A program made the position numbers and the translations under genes. Positions 47,039 to 56,088 of a DNA stretch of 64,000 nucleotides are shown in pieces; the stretch's first letter is position 1, and every line of letters begins with the position of its first letter. This DNA comes from Kineothrix sp. MB12-C1 (lineage in GTDB: Bacteria; Bacillota; Clostridia; Lachnospirales; Lachnospiraceae): positions 1,364,001 through 1,428,000 of the forward strand of contig NZ_CP132957.1 of the NCBI RefSeq assembly GCF_030863805.1, given 5' to 3'. The notes beneath the pieces are model-generated. The model worked only from the letters and a program-made list of their open reading frames with translations, ran no database searches and was not told where the DNA came from.

Positions 47039-47512
47039 TTATTGGCAAGTCTTATTGGTAAAATCCATGTGATATAGTTTTTCCCAATGGTTTACATTTA
47101 AAATTCCCTTTGTGAGATGAATTGCTAAAAAAACGCAGTTTTCATCCTTTTCATTATTTGCCATGTCGTACCAATCGGAAAAGGCTTTGCGAAGCTTGTT
47201 TCTTATTTCAGCATTTTTAGGGTCGAGCACCCAACCGAGATTTTCACCTACTCCGCAAGCAGTAAACATCTCATGACAAGCCGCAATTGAAACTTCCGAG
47301 TTTTGTGCAATTTCCTGCATTTTGTTCGATTTTCCATATGTGACAACATAAAATGCACCGTCTTCATAATAAGCGTCCACAACACGGACGTTAGGGCAAG
47401 GTTTTCCGTCTATACTCGGCTCAAGCGCAATTGTCGCCAGCGAGATGTTATTATCCTTTCCATTGCCGAATGCCTCATCAATTAATTTTAATCCTTCTTC
47501 ATACATACTCAT
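47039..47512 (-). CDS. Pyridoxamine 5'-phosphate oxidase-like flavin-binding protein
   Basis: A 157-residue split-barrel protein: NISLATIALEPSIDGKPCPN, VRVVDAYYEDGAFYVVTYGK and VSIAACHEMFTACGVGENLG suit the FMN-binding PNPOx-like family. Small members of this type are general flavin or F420-type reductases rather than true PdxH. A palindromic mobile element sits just upstream of it. Confidence 0.8.
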   Translation of the reverse strand: MSMYEEGLKLIDEAFGNGKDNNISLATIALEPSIDGKPCPNVRVVDAYYEDGAFYVVTYGKSNKMQEIAQNSEVSIAACHEMFTACGVGENLGWVLDPKNAEIRNKLRKAFSDWYDMANNEKDENCVFLAIHLTKGILNVNHWEKLYHMDFTNKTCQ

Positions 47513-47543
47513 TTCATTTTCCTCCCAATTAATTTTATTAATT

Positions 47544-47816
47544 TAGATGATTGCGAAACTCATCAACTGTTATAATTTCATACACAACTAGCACAACTTA
47601 AATATGAAAGAATGGTATGAAAGATTTTTCAAGCGATTTTAGGCCACGGAGCGGAGATATAGGAATCCCTTGAAGCCTTTGCTGAAAAGGATTCCTTCTC
47701 TGGCTCAGCATAGTGCTTGGCATAACCAGAGCTTGGAAAACTTTCATACCATCTTTCTTTACCATCTATATTTGTTGTGTATGAAATTTTCACAACTTAT
47801 CTGTTTCGCAATTACT
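47544..47816. repeat. Palindromic MITE-like element, copy 2
   Basis: Related to the element at 11.8-12.1 kb: the same ends AGATGATTGCGAAACTCATC and GTTTCGCAATTAC, the same ACAATTTCATACACAA-like arm, the same TTGAAGCCTxTGCTGAAAAGG middle and CATAACCAGAGC. The arms pair over most of their length. No clear flanking duplication remains, so this may be an older insertion. It lies between an AraC-type gene's end and the flavin-protein gene's start. Confidence 0.85.
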
Positions 47817-47831
47817 TAAACTTTACTGATC

Positions 47832-48743
47832 TTATGTCTTTTCCCGTTTCTTAAAAGGAATCCACAACTCCGCATAAGCGACACCGGACGTATTTTGATA
47901 ATACATCTCGGGGAAAAATCCATCGGCAATCAAATCATGCTTTTTCAACCAAAATCGAGTGTATTTCATCGCTTTTCCCATACAAATAATCATCTGGTCG
48001 TGACTCTCTGCCTCGAATCCGCAAACTACATATTCCCGTACAGGCAGCTGCCAATTTGCAAAATTACGGCTTTCCTTATCTTTTGCGACTTCTGCTCCAA
48101 TAAAATAACTGGAATAACCGTCTGGTGCATCGCCGTGATAAGAAACACCGATCAAACGTCCTTTCGAGACACGAGGAATATTCGGAAGTTCCCCGAAAAA
48201 CCTGTCCCAAATCTCACTGACCGTATCGACACCGGTTCTTTCTCCGGACATTTTACCATATTTGAATGGATAATATCCCGTCACACCGAGAAAACAAATC
48301 GGTTCTTCAAGAAATTTTCGGTTCATTTCCAGCACCAATCCGTCACTAATCAGCGGCACACCTTCATCTATCACTATGTAGCCAAGGAGTAAATCAGGTT
48401 TATGAAAATTCTGTAAGCTAACAGGTTTATCCCGGTACTGCGATGGGGTAATACCGTAAGTTTCCTTAAAAGCTCGCGTAAAAGTTTCGTGACTGCCAAA
48501 ACCGTATTCCATTGCAATGTCGATAATATGTTTTTTCTTATCACGCAGCGGAGCGGTTGCCCTTGCCAATCGACGTAATTTTATATAATCCCGGACCGAT
48601 GTTTTTACCAATCGCGTGAACAATCGCTGATAATAAAACAGTGAAAGTGCGGCAATTTCTGCCAACTCCTCGATTTGCATTTCCTCGCCGATATGCTCTT
48701 CGATGTGATTCAGCGTTTTCTGTATGGCTTCCCATGCATGCAT
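47832..48743 (-). CDS. AraC-family regulator with GyrI-like ligand domain
   Basis: A 303-residue protein: two AraC helix-turn-helices (about 1-105; IEELAEIAALSLFYYQRLFT, AMEYGFGSHETFTRAFKETYG, TPSQYRD) and a C-terminal GyrI-like small-molecule-binding domain (about 150-300, YFIGAEVAKDKES, ELWIPFKK). Regulators of this architecture often respond to drugs or cationic ligands. ATG at 48743 with GAGGG upstream is preferred over a longer frame. Confidence 0.9.
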   Translation of the reverse strand: MHAWEAIQKTLNHIEEHIGEEMQIEELAEIAALSLFYYQRLFTRLVKTSVRDYIKLRRLARATAPLRDKKKHIIDIAMEYGFGSHETFTRAFKETYGITPSQYRDKPVSLQNFHKPDLLLGYIVIDEGVPLISDGLVLEMNRKFLEEPICFLGVTGYYPFKYGKMSGERTGVDTVSEIWDRFFGELPNIPRVSKGRLIGVSYHGDAPDGYSSYFIGAEVAKDKESRNFANWQLPVREYVVCGFEAESHDQMIICMGKAMKYTRFWLKKHDLIADGFFPEMYYQNTSGVAYAELWIPFKKREKT

Positions 48744-48864
48744 TATAATTCCCTCTCTATAAAAATATACCACGGTCGAAAAACAAATGCTTGACCGTGT
48801 CTGCTCTTTTTGTCAACCGTGTGAAATATAAATTCATAACGACTCTGACATCATTTAATAATTG

Positions 48865-49824
48865 TTAAGACGAAGTTATCTGACCACCATTTACATGAAT
48901 TGTTTGCCCGGTTACAAAACGTGAATCATCGGAGGCAAGATAAACATAGGCAGGTGCAATTTCAAAAGGCTGCCCGTTACGCTGCATAGGGTTACCGGGT
49001 TGAGTAACGGTATCTGCAGAAAAGCTAGAAGGGATTAACGGAGTCCATACCCGCCCGGGGGCAACGGCGTTCACACGGATACCTTTACTTACCAGATTAT
49101 TGGCAAGTGCACGGGTGAAGCCGACGATAGCAGATTTCGATGCACTATAATCAATTAGTTGATCATTGCCATAATAAGCTACAACGGATGCTGTATTGAT
49201 GATTGAATCACCTGGATTTAAATGGGGGAGTGCAGCTCTCGTAGTATAGAAATGTGAATATATATTAACTTTAAAGGTATCATCAAACTGTTCGTCTGAG
49301 ATATCAAGTAGGCTTAACTGTTGAAATTGTATGCCTACATGATTGCATAAAATATTAAGCTTACCAAAGGTTTTAATCGTCTTATCAACGATAAAAATAC
49401 ACTGTTCTTTTACCCTTAAATCTCCAGGTAAAAGTAAGCATCTCCGTCCTAATTCTTCGACTCTCTTTTTCGTTCGATGAGCGTCCTCATGCTCGTCTAA
49501 ATAGGAAATGGCAACATCTGCACCTTCTTTGGCAAAAGATATTGCTATGGCTGCACCAATACCACTATCACCACCTGTTATAAGTGCAACTTTATCTTTT
49601 AGCTTTCCACTTCCTATATAATTACAGTTTTCTATAATCGGCCTTGGTAACATTAACTTTTCAAGGCCAGGCTGTCGTATTTGACGTTGTTCAGGTACTG
49701 CAATCGGAACCTCTTCATATTGTGTTATTTTCCCGTAATTAGGATACATGGGATAATCCTGTTCCTTATTTTTAATGCTGTAAAATTGATTACCTTCCAA
49801 TTTAATATTGTCCTCAGAAAACAT
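48865..49824 (-). CDS. SDR-family oxidoreductase (YhdF/YdaD-like stress type)
   Basis: A 319-residue short-chain dehydrogenase with an N-terminal extension (1-75) containing [18 protein letters not shown], then the Rossmann motif [15 protein letters not shown] (about 80-94), catalytic Ser, Tyr and Lys in [20 protein letters not shown] followed by KSA, and [13 protein letters not shown]. The extended form is typical of Bacillus general-stress aldehyde or glucose dehydrogenase-like proteins. Its substrate is not predictable. Confidence 0.9.
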   Translation of the reverse strand: MFSEDNIKLEGNQFYSIKNKEQDYPMYPNYGKITQYEEVPIAVPEQRQIRQPGLEKLMLPRPIIENCNYIGSGKLKDKVALITGGDSGIGAAIAISFAKEGADVAISYLDEHEDAHRTKKRVEELGRRCLLLPGDLRVKEQCIFIVDKTIKTFGKLNILCNHVGIQFQQLSLLDISDEQFDDTFKVNIYSHFYTTRAALPHLNPGDSIINTASVVAYYGNDQLIDYSASKSAIVGFTRALANNLVSKGIRVNAVAPGRVWTPLIPSSFSADTVTQPGNPMQRNGQPFEIAPAYVYLASDDSRFVTGQTIHVNGGQITSS

Positions 49825-49958
49825 CTTAACATTATTTTATGCTACTAAGGCCTTGCAGTGTATACTTTTCAGATTTCTATATTGATTTTACTATCAATTA
49901 TTAAGTTATTTAATATACTATGAATATAAGTGACTAAAAAAGATTGGAGACATCGATT

Positions 49959-50132
49959 GTGTTACACGATAATACCTGTAAGGATGTAAACTTACTTTTA
50001 GTATATGATTCTGATGCTAAAGTAGGAGTAGTGTATACAGCTAATAATCATACATTTGAATTACCAGAAATAGGATTTAGACCACCATATTATTGTAATC
50101 CTAGATGCGAGCCTTATTACACCATTATTTAG
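49959..50132 (+). CDS. Small protein of unknown function
   Basis: A possible 57-residue protein starting at GTG with TTGGAGA about 7 bases upstream; ends NPRCEPYYTII. It has no membrane segment and two Cys near the C-terminus (YYCNPRCEPYY). I do not recognise it. It is divergent from the SDR gene and convergent with the LysR gene; coding is plausible but not proven. Confidence 0.45.
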   Translation: MLHDNTCKDVNLLLVYDSDAKVGVVYTANNHTFELPEIGFRPPYYCNPRCEPYYTII

Positions 50133-50223
50133 ATATTCAATTATAGTATATCTTCTTTTAATGGTATCCACTGCTTTATCCATTTTCCTTTGTTTTTCTC
50201 TTTGTTCTACACTGGAAAACAAT

Positions 50224-51105
50224 TCAATCTGTTCCCTCAACATGGCACAGGCTAATAAACTCTCGCATGATGCCTGTGATGTATTTGTTTTTGTGGTGGA
50301 TGATGAAAAACTTCCGTTTGAGGGACATCCCTTCAATCGGCCTGCTGATAAGGCTGCCTTGCACCAGAAGGGGTTCCACCAGCATGAGGGGCAATACGGC
50401 TACCCCCAGACCATTGACTACTGCCTGCACTATGGCCTGAGTGCTGATGCTTTCCCATGCGGGTTCGATATCGATATCATGCAACAGCAGGGCACTTTCC
50501 AATATCTCACGTCCTCCGCTGCCACTCTCCCGCATCAGAAAGGGTTCCTCTTTCAACTGGCCCGGTGTCACCGATATCTGCGTCTCCCAATGATGGCCAG
50601 GGGCAAATATTAACACCAACTCATCATCCCGGAACGCCTCACTGACAAGCTGTGAACTGTGAGCCACCCCCTCTATTAGACCCAGATCGATTTGGTTGTT
50701 CAATACAGATTGCTCAATTTTTTTGGAATTGTCCACCTGCATTTTTACGGCTATACCAGGTCGGTTTTTGGCAAAGGATTTCAACAAACCCGGTATTAGA
50801 TAATTTCCTATGGTTATACTAGTCCCGATATGCAGAGTGCCTCTACTATCTAAATTCTGTGCTTCGACTTCCATTTCGTCGAACATCAAAACGATGTGCT
50901 GTGCATAAGGCAGTAGTTTCCTTCCGGCATCAGTCAAATATAGCCGCTTGGAGAGCCGGTCAAACAACTTGACTCCATAGTGCTTTTCCAACTCCGACAC
51001 TGCAAAGCTGACAGTAGGCTGCGCCATAAACAGTTTTTGTCCGGCTTTGGTGATACTGCCTTCTTCACATACCGCCACAAAGATCTTCAAGTGCCGAATA
51101 GTCAT
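50224..51105 (-). CDS. LysR-family transcriptional regulator
   Basis: A 293-residue LysR protein: winged HTH (MTIRHLKIFVAVCEEGSITK, AGQKLFMAQPTVSFAVSELE; residues 1-60) and an effector-binding domain (about 88-290). ATG at 51105 has AAGGAAAG upstream; a frame eight codons longer is less likely. It is divergent from the chromate-transporter pair and is probably their regulator. Confidence 0.93.
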   Translation of the reverse strand: MTIRHLKIFVAVCEEGSITKAGQKLFMAQPTVSFAVSELEKHYGVKLFDRLSKRLYLTDAGRKLLPYAQHIVLMFDEMEVEAQNLDSRGTLHIGTSITIGNYLIPGLLKSFAKNRPGIAVKMQVDNSKKIEQSVLNNQIDLGLIEGVAHSSQLVSEAFRDDELVLIFAPGHHWETQISVTPGQLKEEPFLMRESGSGGREILESALLLHDIDIEPAWESISTQAIVQAVVNGLGVAVLPLMLVEPLLVQGSLISRPIEGMSLKRKFFIIHHKNKYITGIMREFISLCHVEGTD

Positions 51106-51217
51106 ATTTCTTTCCTTCTCTCTATACATGGTTAAATAGCTATGATATTCATATAATAATACTATTTTTATTATATGAAGGCAAGGCTTATAATGTATAT
51201 AGTAAAGGAGGATATCT

Positions 51218-51790
51218 GTGGAAAAAAATCTAAAAAATTATTTTAAGCTATTCAAATCTATGTTCTTTCTAAGTGCTTTCACTTTTGGCGGTGGGTATGT
51301 CATCATCCCATTGATGAAGAAAAAATTTGTGGATGAATTGGCATGGCTGGAGGAAGAGGAAATGCTGAACATGGCAGCAATCGCCCAATCCTCGCCAGGA
51401 GCAATGGCAGTCAATGCTTCCATTCTGGTAGGTTGGCGGATAATGGGCTTATCAGGCGCACTGGTGGCGATCCTTGGCACCGCGTTGCCACCGTTCATCA
51501 TCCTCTCCGTCATCTCATTGTTCTACGCCGCCTTTCGTGACAATGCCATCGTGAGCGCCGTGCTCAAGGGCATGATGGCCGGCGTATGTGCAGTAATTTT
51601 CGATGTAGTATTCATAATGGGCGGCAATATCATCAAGGCAAAAAAGTGGTTGCCCATTCTCATCATGGCAGGGACTTTCGCCGTATACTTTTTCCTGCAT
51701 ATTAACATCATTTACATTATTCTATTCTGCGGTACTCTGGGGGCATTGGTGAGCCTGCATGACAAACGAACCGGAAAGGAGCACATATAA
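51218..51790 (+). CDS. Chromate transporter, first half-size subunit
   Basis: A 190-residue ChrA-family half protein with about five to six membrane helices; FTFGGGYVIIPLMKK (near residue 22) and IAQSSPGAMAVNASILVGWR are family motifs. Half-size ChrA genes come in adjacent pairs whose products combine. GTG start behind AAAGGAGGA. Divergent from a LysR gene. Native substrates of these short forms are uncertain; chromate efflux is the characterised activity of the family. Confidence 0.9.
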   Translation: MEKNLKNYFKLFKSMFFLSAFTFGGGYVIIPLMKKKFVDELAWLEEEEMLNMAAIAQSSPGAMAVNASILVGWRIMGLSGALVAILGTALPPFIILSVISLFYAAFRDNAIVSAVLKGMMAGVCAVIFDVVFIMGGNIIKAKKWLPILIMAGTFAVYFFLHINIIYIILFCGTLGALVSLHDKRTGKEHI

Positions 51791-51793
51791 GAT

Positions 51794-52357
51794 ATGATTT
51801 ATCTGCAACTATTTTGGAGTTTCTTTCAAATCGGTTTGTTCAGTTTTGGTGGTGGCATGGCTGCTATGCCGTTGATACAAAATCAGGTGGTTGATCTCCA
51901 CAACTGGCTTTCTCTTACGGAATTTACAGATCTTATCACCATTTCAGAAACAACACCGGGTCCCATCGCTATCAACTCGGCCACATTCGTGGGAACCCGA
52001 ATCGCAGGCGTGGGTGGGGCCTTAGTATCTACCTTGGGCTGTATCCTGCCCTCATGTTTCATTGTGTTGCTGCTGGCATGGCTATACAACAAATACAATG
52101 AGATGGCGGTAATAAGGGGCGTGCTTGCGGGCTTGCGGCCCACAGTGGTCGCCCTGATTCTGTCGGCAGGGATGTCCATTCTTGTGCTGGCGTTCTGGGG
52201 GACAGATGGCTTCACTGAGAATATAACCTCTATTGACTTCATCGCCGTTTCTCTATTTGCAGCCGGGTTTTTCCTGCTACGGCGGTTTAAGCTGAACCCT
52301 ATCTTTATCATGCTGGGCAGTGGTATAATTGGCGGAACCTGCTATCTCCTAATTTAA
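51794..52357 (+). CDS. Chromate transporter, second half-size subunit
   Basis: A 187-residue partner of the preceding gene with the same motifs: FSFGGGMAAMPLIQNQV, ISETTPGPIAINSATFVGTR and LGCILPSCFIVLLLAWLY. It begins 3 bases after the first subunit's stop, so the two are co-expressed, and is followed by a ferredoxin-like gene. Confidence 0.9.
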   Translation: MIYLQLFWSFFQIGLFSFGGGMAAMPLIQNQVVDLHNWLSLTEFTDLITISETTPGPIAINSATFVGTRIAGVGGALVSTLGCILPSCFIVLLLAWLYNKYNEMAVIRGVLAGLRPTVVALILSAGMSILVLAFWGTDGFTENITSIDFIAVSLFAAGFFLLRRFKLNPIFIMLGSGIIGGTCYLLI

Positions 52358-52392
52358 GGAGGTAATAGAAATGATTATCATAGTAAAAATTC

Positions 52393-52701
52393 ATGGCTAT
52401 TCGGTGGATACTGACCATTATTTCTATCATCATTTTTTCCTGGATAGCTGACAAAATGATAAAAGATAAGGACTTGCAGGGCAAAGTGCTGACACAAGCG
52501 GGGCTTCACATCAATCGGGATGCCTGTATGGGTTGTACTCTCTGTGCAAAAAATTACCCCGAAGTATTCGAGATACAAAATAAGAAAGCCTTTGTAAAAT
52601 CGTATGAAGAATTGGACATGGATAAATTAGAAAACACAATAAAGTCATGTCCAACTATAACAAATATATTTATTCTATCTATTAGCCTTAACGGTACGTA
52701 A
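52393..52701 (+). pseudogene. Membrane-anchored single-cluster ferredoxin, disturbed at both ends
   Basis: The frame has an N-terminal hydrophobic helix (4-18), then CMGCTLC with Cys45, Cys48 and Cys51 and a final Cys86 in SCPT, the ligands for one [4Fe-4S] cluster. Two things are wrong. The strong ribosome site AAGGAGGTAATAGAA points to ATG 52371, which is in another phase and soon stops, suggesting a frameshift near the start. After SCPT the reading continues into antisense sequence of a phosphatase relic, so the normal C-terminus is replaced by ITNIFILSISLNGT. A functional protein from ATG 52393 is still conceivable. Confidence 0.65.
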
Positions 52702-52800
52702 TGCAAATAATTGGAAACCAGATAGTTAAATTCATTTTCTTGTATTGCTTTTTCAATCGATTACACAATATTAACTTTTCCGTCTGCAAGCTGCACTACA
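52646..52800 (-). pseudogene. Relic of a metallophosphoesterase gene (internal fragment)
   Basis: On the minus strand this encodes LADGKVNIV, a stop, SIEKAIQENEFNYLVSNYLH, then YVPLRLIDRINIFVIVGH. It corresponds residue by residue to the broken phosphatase at 33.2-33.9 kb (LADGEIDIVRSIERAVQEDE, LRY-type YVPARLIDRINMFVIVGH). Both ends are cut. Its left edge merges with the ferredoxin gene at the shared bases CATGTCC. Confidence 0.8.
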
Positions 52801-52843
52801 TATTGTAAAACATATTAATTATATTAGATGCCTGCCTACACAG

Positions 52844-52880
52844 AAAAAGATAGCTAGTTATTTATACCGGCTATCTTTTT
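52844..52880. terminator. Bidirectional terminator between ferredoxin and frlD-like genes
   Basis: AAAAAGATAGC and GCTATCTTTTT form an 11-bp stem with T-runs on both strands, suitable to end both convergent transcripts. Confidence 0.8.
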
Positions 52881-52976
52881 GCTCATATTATTTATTTACA
52901 TGTTCTTTGGATATTTGCTTAGTGTCCGCGGATAATGTCCGGCCTGGATATCATTATATCTATTGAATTTTATCGA

Positions 52977-53819
52977 TTATTCTACCGGAAACCCTCCTGC
53001 CACCATGCAGTTATCTGCCGAATATTCTGCTGCCTTGCTAAGCGCAGCCTGAATAGCCGTTCTCTCCGCTTTTTTTCCCTTCCGCCACCCCTGATTGAAT
53101 AATTCTACCACCAGAGCGGCGACAAAAGAATCCCCGGCACCCATGGTGTCTACAGGCTCCCGGTACTGCATCGCACCCCCGATCAGTTCGCTGCCGTTAT
53201 AGAAATACTGCCCTTTGCTGCCTTGGGTAATTAATACATTCTTCGGACCGTATTCCATGATTTTCTTCGCAAATTTATAGGCCTCCTCTTCGGTATCATA
53301 GTCACAGGAGAATAACGCCAATTCAACATAAGGTCCCACTTTGTGCAGATAATCCGGTGTCCGGTACTTCTCTTTCGTGGAAAAATCAAAGGTTACAAGC
53401 GCGGATAATTCGTTCAATTTATATATTTCATCTTCCATCTTCGCATTACAGCTGCTGTGAATGACATCGAACTGCTCCATGAATTCCAGTTCCTTCGTTC
53501 CAATCGTCAGCGGACCGGACCATTGATTCCCCAAATCTAAGCGAACGAAGCTCCGTTCTCCTTCCACGACCTCATAATAGCAGCATTTTGTCGTTCCTCC
53601 GGGTATTGTGATACAGCGGGATATATCGACTCCTACTTTATGTAAAGAAGTACGGATACAATCCGAGAAAGAATCTTCCCCGAGATTCCCCAGGTAGGAC
53701 GCCTGCTGCCCCAATAACGCACCGTGAGCAGCTACATTGACTGCATTACCGCCGGGATACATCACATTCAGATTCGTATAATAATCGATTACATTATCGC
53801 CTAAACCTAATATCTTCAT
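52977..53819 (-). CDS. frlD: Fructoselysine 6-kinase-like PfkB kinase
   Basis: A 280-residue PfkB kinase: LGLGDNVIDYYTNLNVMYPG, the GGNAVNVAAHGALLG motif (about 24-38) and VDTMGAGDSFVAALV (about 224-238). The MYPGGNAVN form and the pairing with a FrlB-like SIS protein point to FrlD, which phosphorylates fructoselysine or a similar Amadori compound. It follows the frlB-like gene by two bases. No transporter for such compounds is in the window. Confidence 0.85.
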   Translation of the reverse strand: MKILGLGDNVIDYYTNLNVMYPGGNAVNVAAHGALLGQQASYLGNLGEDSFSDCIRTSLHKVGVDISRCITIPGGTTKCCYYEVVEGERSFVRLDLGNQWSGPLTIGTKELEFMEQFDVIHSSCNAKMEDEIYKLNELSALVTFDFSTKEKYRTPDYLHKVGPYVELALFSCDYDTEEEAYKFAKKIMEYGPKNVLITQGSKGQYFYNGSELIGGAMQYREPVDTMGAGDSFVAALVVELFNQGWRKGKKAERTAIQAALSKAAEYSADNCMVAGGFPVE

Positions 53820-53821
53820 AA

Positions 53822-54796
53822 TTAATAATCACTCTTTCTATAATATCTTCTGATATCCAGAGAATGGTTTGTAATTACCTCGATATTCTTACTGATTCTC
53901 TGAAGAACCGCCGCCATAACTACCGGCGATAGGTAACATCGGAAGCATTTGCTGATTCCGGGGAGCTGATAGTCTTTTGTATCAAAGCAGGTAAGCTTCT
54001 TCGTATGCTGTCCGGCAAACCTCTTTACCCGTTCATCCAGCAGTCTTGTCGGTCCCTCGGTTAACAGCAGTGTCACACAGACATCCTCCTCTAAAAGCTC
54101 CAGAGTGCCGTGGAAAAACTCCGGCGAGCTGACGGATTTAGTTCGAATCCACTGGGATTCCTCCAATACACACATAGAATAAGAATAGGCGGTGGGCCAA
54201 AGATCTCCCGATCCAATCCATATATTATACGGTTCTTTATGATAATCGGCGGCATATTTCTTACACTTTTCATCCGCCGCCTTCCTTACCTGTACCAATG
54301 CCGACGGCAAATTACGAAGCTCCTCAGCAAATTGCGGGTAATCGGGAAAGGCTCCCTGAATATATAATATTTTTCCGATTAAGAGGTAAAAGACCAGCTC
54401 CTGGGGACGTCCCTCTTTGTATACAATGCTGTAATCCGATATTTCTTCCAGAGGTGACTCCTCCACTCCGACTACCGATACCAGTCGAACTCCTCGTCCC
54501 TTCAAATGTTCCGCTGCCCGGAGCGTTTCCTTGGTGTCCCCTGACTTCGAGGTGAGAAATGCTACCGAACGGTCGCTCAACCGATTATACCCTGTCAGCA
54601 GCAAGTCCGCTGACAACATACTTCCTACATTTATTTCGGACATATTATTTATCATGTGTTCAAAAGGCTGCATCATCGCCAGAGAACCTCCTGAGGAGGT
54701 GAAAAACAATAAATCAAAGCCTTGTCCACAAATCTCTTCCGCTATTTTTTCTATCTTAGCCCGTTGATTATAAATATAAGCCCCATTTTCTATCAT
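53822..54796 (-). CDS. frlB: FrlB-like SIS-domain deglycase, start region disrupted
   Basis: A 324-residue protein with two SIS domains (about 28-150 and 185-310; LLFFTSSGGSLAMMQPFEHM, AFLTSKSGDTKETLRAAEHL, SSPEFFHGTLELLEE). Fructoselysine-6-phosphate deglycase releases lysine and glucose 6-phosphate. Upstream in phase the sequence reads INFNEEQ before ATG 54796, which looks like the conserved start, but no start codon precedes it: homology breaks at about 54817, where an unrelated HTH fragment begins. ATG 54796 has only a weak ribosome site. The gene has lost its promoter region and first codons, so expression is doubtful. Confidence 0.75.
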   Translation of the reverse strand: MIENGAYIYNQRAKIEKIAEEICGQGFDLLFFTSSGGSLAMMQPFEHMINNMSEINVGSMLSADLLLTGYNRLSDRSVAFLTSKSGDTKETLRAAEHLKGRGVRLVSVVGVEESPLEEISDYSIVYKEGRPQELVFYLLIGKILYIQGAFPDYPQFAEELRNLPSALVQVRKAADEKCKKYAADYHKEPYNIWIGSGDLWPTAYSYSMCVLEESQWIRTKSVSSPEFFHGTLELLEEDVCVTLLLTEGPTRLLDERVKRFAGQHTKKLTCFDTKDYQLPGISKCFRCYLSPVVMAAVLQRISKNIEVITNHSLDIRRYYRKSDY

Positions 54797-54816
54797 TTGT
54801 TCTTCATTAAAATTAA

Positions 54817-54975
54817 TCAGAAAAGTGGCACATCTCTCAAAGAAGAGTGGCTATTTATTGTAAAGAAGGAAGATTTGAAGGAGCGGTAATAAAAGGGAAG
54901 ATTTGGCTGATTCCAGAAAATGTAGAAAAGCCCAAAGATCCGCGCCGGTTGAAAAAGAAGATAAACGAGGAATAG
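54817..54975 (+). pseudogene. Fragment of an excisionase-like HTH protein
   Basis: In-frame from TCA 54817 to TAG 54973: SEKWHISQRRVAIYCKEGRF, then EGAVIKGKIWLIPENVEKPK and DPRR. This is the common small HTH of mobile elements (usual form KWGIS.RRVQ.LC...RI.GA...G..W.IP..AEKP.D.R). The first third of the gene is missing; stops lie directly upstream. Divergent from frlB. Confidence 0.75.
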
Positions 54976-54980
54976 TATAC

Positions 54981-55163
54981 ATGGGGACAGACATCAAGCC
55001 AATCATTCATAAAATATCGGATGATATAAGTACTTGATGCGGATGTCCTGGTCGAAAGGGAAATATCTGATGAAGATATGATAAAAAGTTTATTACATGT
55101 GGTTCTATGTCCAAAGAGTACAATACCTGAAAATGTACGATGTAGAAGTTGCTGCTGTAGTTA
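54981..55163 (+). pseudogene. Frameshifted unknown fragment
   Basis: A short frame MGTDIKPIIHKISDDIST ends at TGA. With a one-base shift reading continues as LDADVLVEREISDEDMIKSL, then LHVVLCPKSTIPENV. It looks like one decayed gene. I do not recognise the family; it is adjacent to the HTH fragment and probably came with it. Confidence 0.4.
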
Positions 55164-55285
55164 AATATTCCATTGTTTTTCCTCCATCAAAGCTACAACA
55201 TATACCTTTTTAGTATATTCTTATACACGAATATTTTCAACAGATTTCCATATTTTGCACATTTCTTTTCATGCTTGTGAGTAGC

Positions 55286-55841
55286 CTAAGCACCTTTCAT
55301 GCTGCCTACTGTCATTGCCACGGTAAATAAGAAGTATTTACCGTAAGTCACCACCGTGTGGCTGACTGTTCTGTTTCCGCCCAACATTGAAAATACAATT
55401 CTCCAAGCGGCACAATAATCAGAATCTTTAAAAATATGAAATATACTGTGTACTATCAATGGATAATGTTGTGCCCGTTCCAGCCAATAGAAGATTGCCA
55501 ATGAAAGTAAAAAATGCTTTCATAGTCGTCACATTATTTGCAACAAGCCATTTGGCTAATGCAACTCTTATCAGCACCTTTAAGATAACTTCAAACGCAT
55601 CTTTTCCCTGACATCCACACGCTCCGAACAGAACCCGATTACAAAGAACAGAGCTACTATAACAACCCCACCACTACAAGGATTAGTTCAATCCCCTGAA
55701 TAGCTGCCAGGATCCATTACCCTTAGAATCTATGAGAGACTGTCACAACATCGAAAATACTAAAGATATCTGATTATTTCAAAATCAGAACATCATTCCT
55801 AACAAAGACAGAATCTTATCATAAAGGTTAAAAATATCCAT
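55286..55841 (-). pseudogene. Decayed VirB6/TrbL-like conjugation gene
   Basis: Pieces in one orientation: MDIFNLYDKILSLLGMMF (55841-55785), resembling the start of a VirB6-like protein; KDAFEVILKVLIRVALAKWL and VANNVTTMKAFFTFIGNLL (55613-55428), a membrane region of the type found in integrative conjugative elements; and a tail HTVVTYGKYFLFTVAMTVGS. Stops and frame changes separate them. It is a relic of a conjugative element; family assignment is tentative. Confidence 0.5.
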
Positions 55842-55912
55842 CCTTGTTCTTCACCTTCTTCCTTCATCTCTGCGAGGCCGAGCCTGCCTCGCATTCTCTG
55901 GCTGCCATTCTC

Positions 55913-56047
55913 AGAATCCTAAGAATGTTAATACGGTAGAAACGCCTGCCATCATGACACCTGCTGCACCGATAACTGCAATGACAAATGTCTTTAAGTT
56001 CTCAAGTGGCTGTGTAACTACCGGTGTCCCTTTACCAACTGCAAAAC
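55913..56047 (-). pseudogene. Fragment of a small conjugation-element membrane protein (Maff2/VirB2-like)
   Basis: Encodes VVTQPLENLKTFVIAVIGAA, then GVMMAGVSTVLTFLGF and stop, a short hydrophobic protein end like the Maff2/VirB2-type proteins found just before VirB6-like genes in Clostridia conjugative elements. The start is missing. The gap on to the RelE relic holds only a terminator. Confidence 0.45.
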
Positions 56048-56050
56048 ATG

Positions 56051-56084
56051 AAAAAAGCACCAGATTTTTGACGGCCTGATGCTT
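56051..56084 (-). terminator. Terminator after the phd-relE locus
   Basis: AAGCATCAG and CTGGTGCTT form a 9-bp stem (one G-T pair), followed by TTTT on the minus strand, directly after the RelE relic. Confidence 0.7.
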
Positions 56085-56088
56085 CCCC

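Noticed and set aside
55164-55285. Further gene in the mobile scar
   Set aside because: Only short broken frames; nothing supportable beyond the fragments listed.
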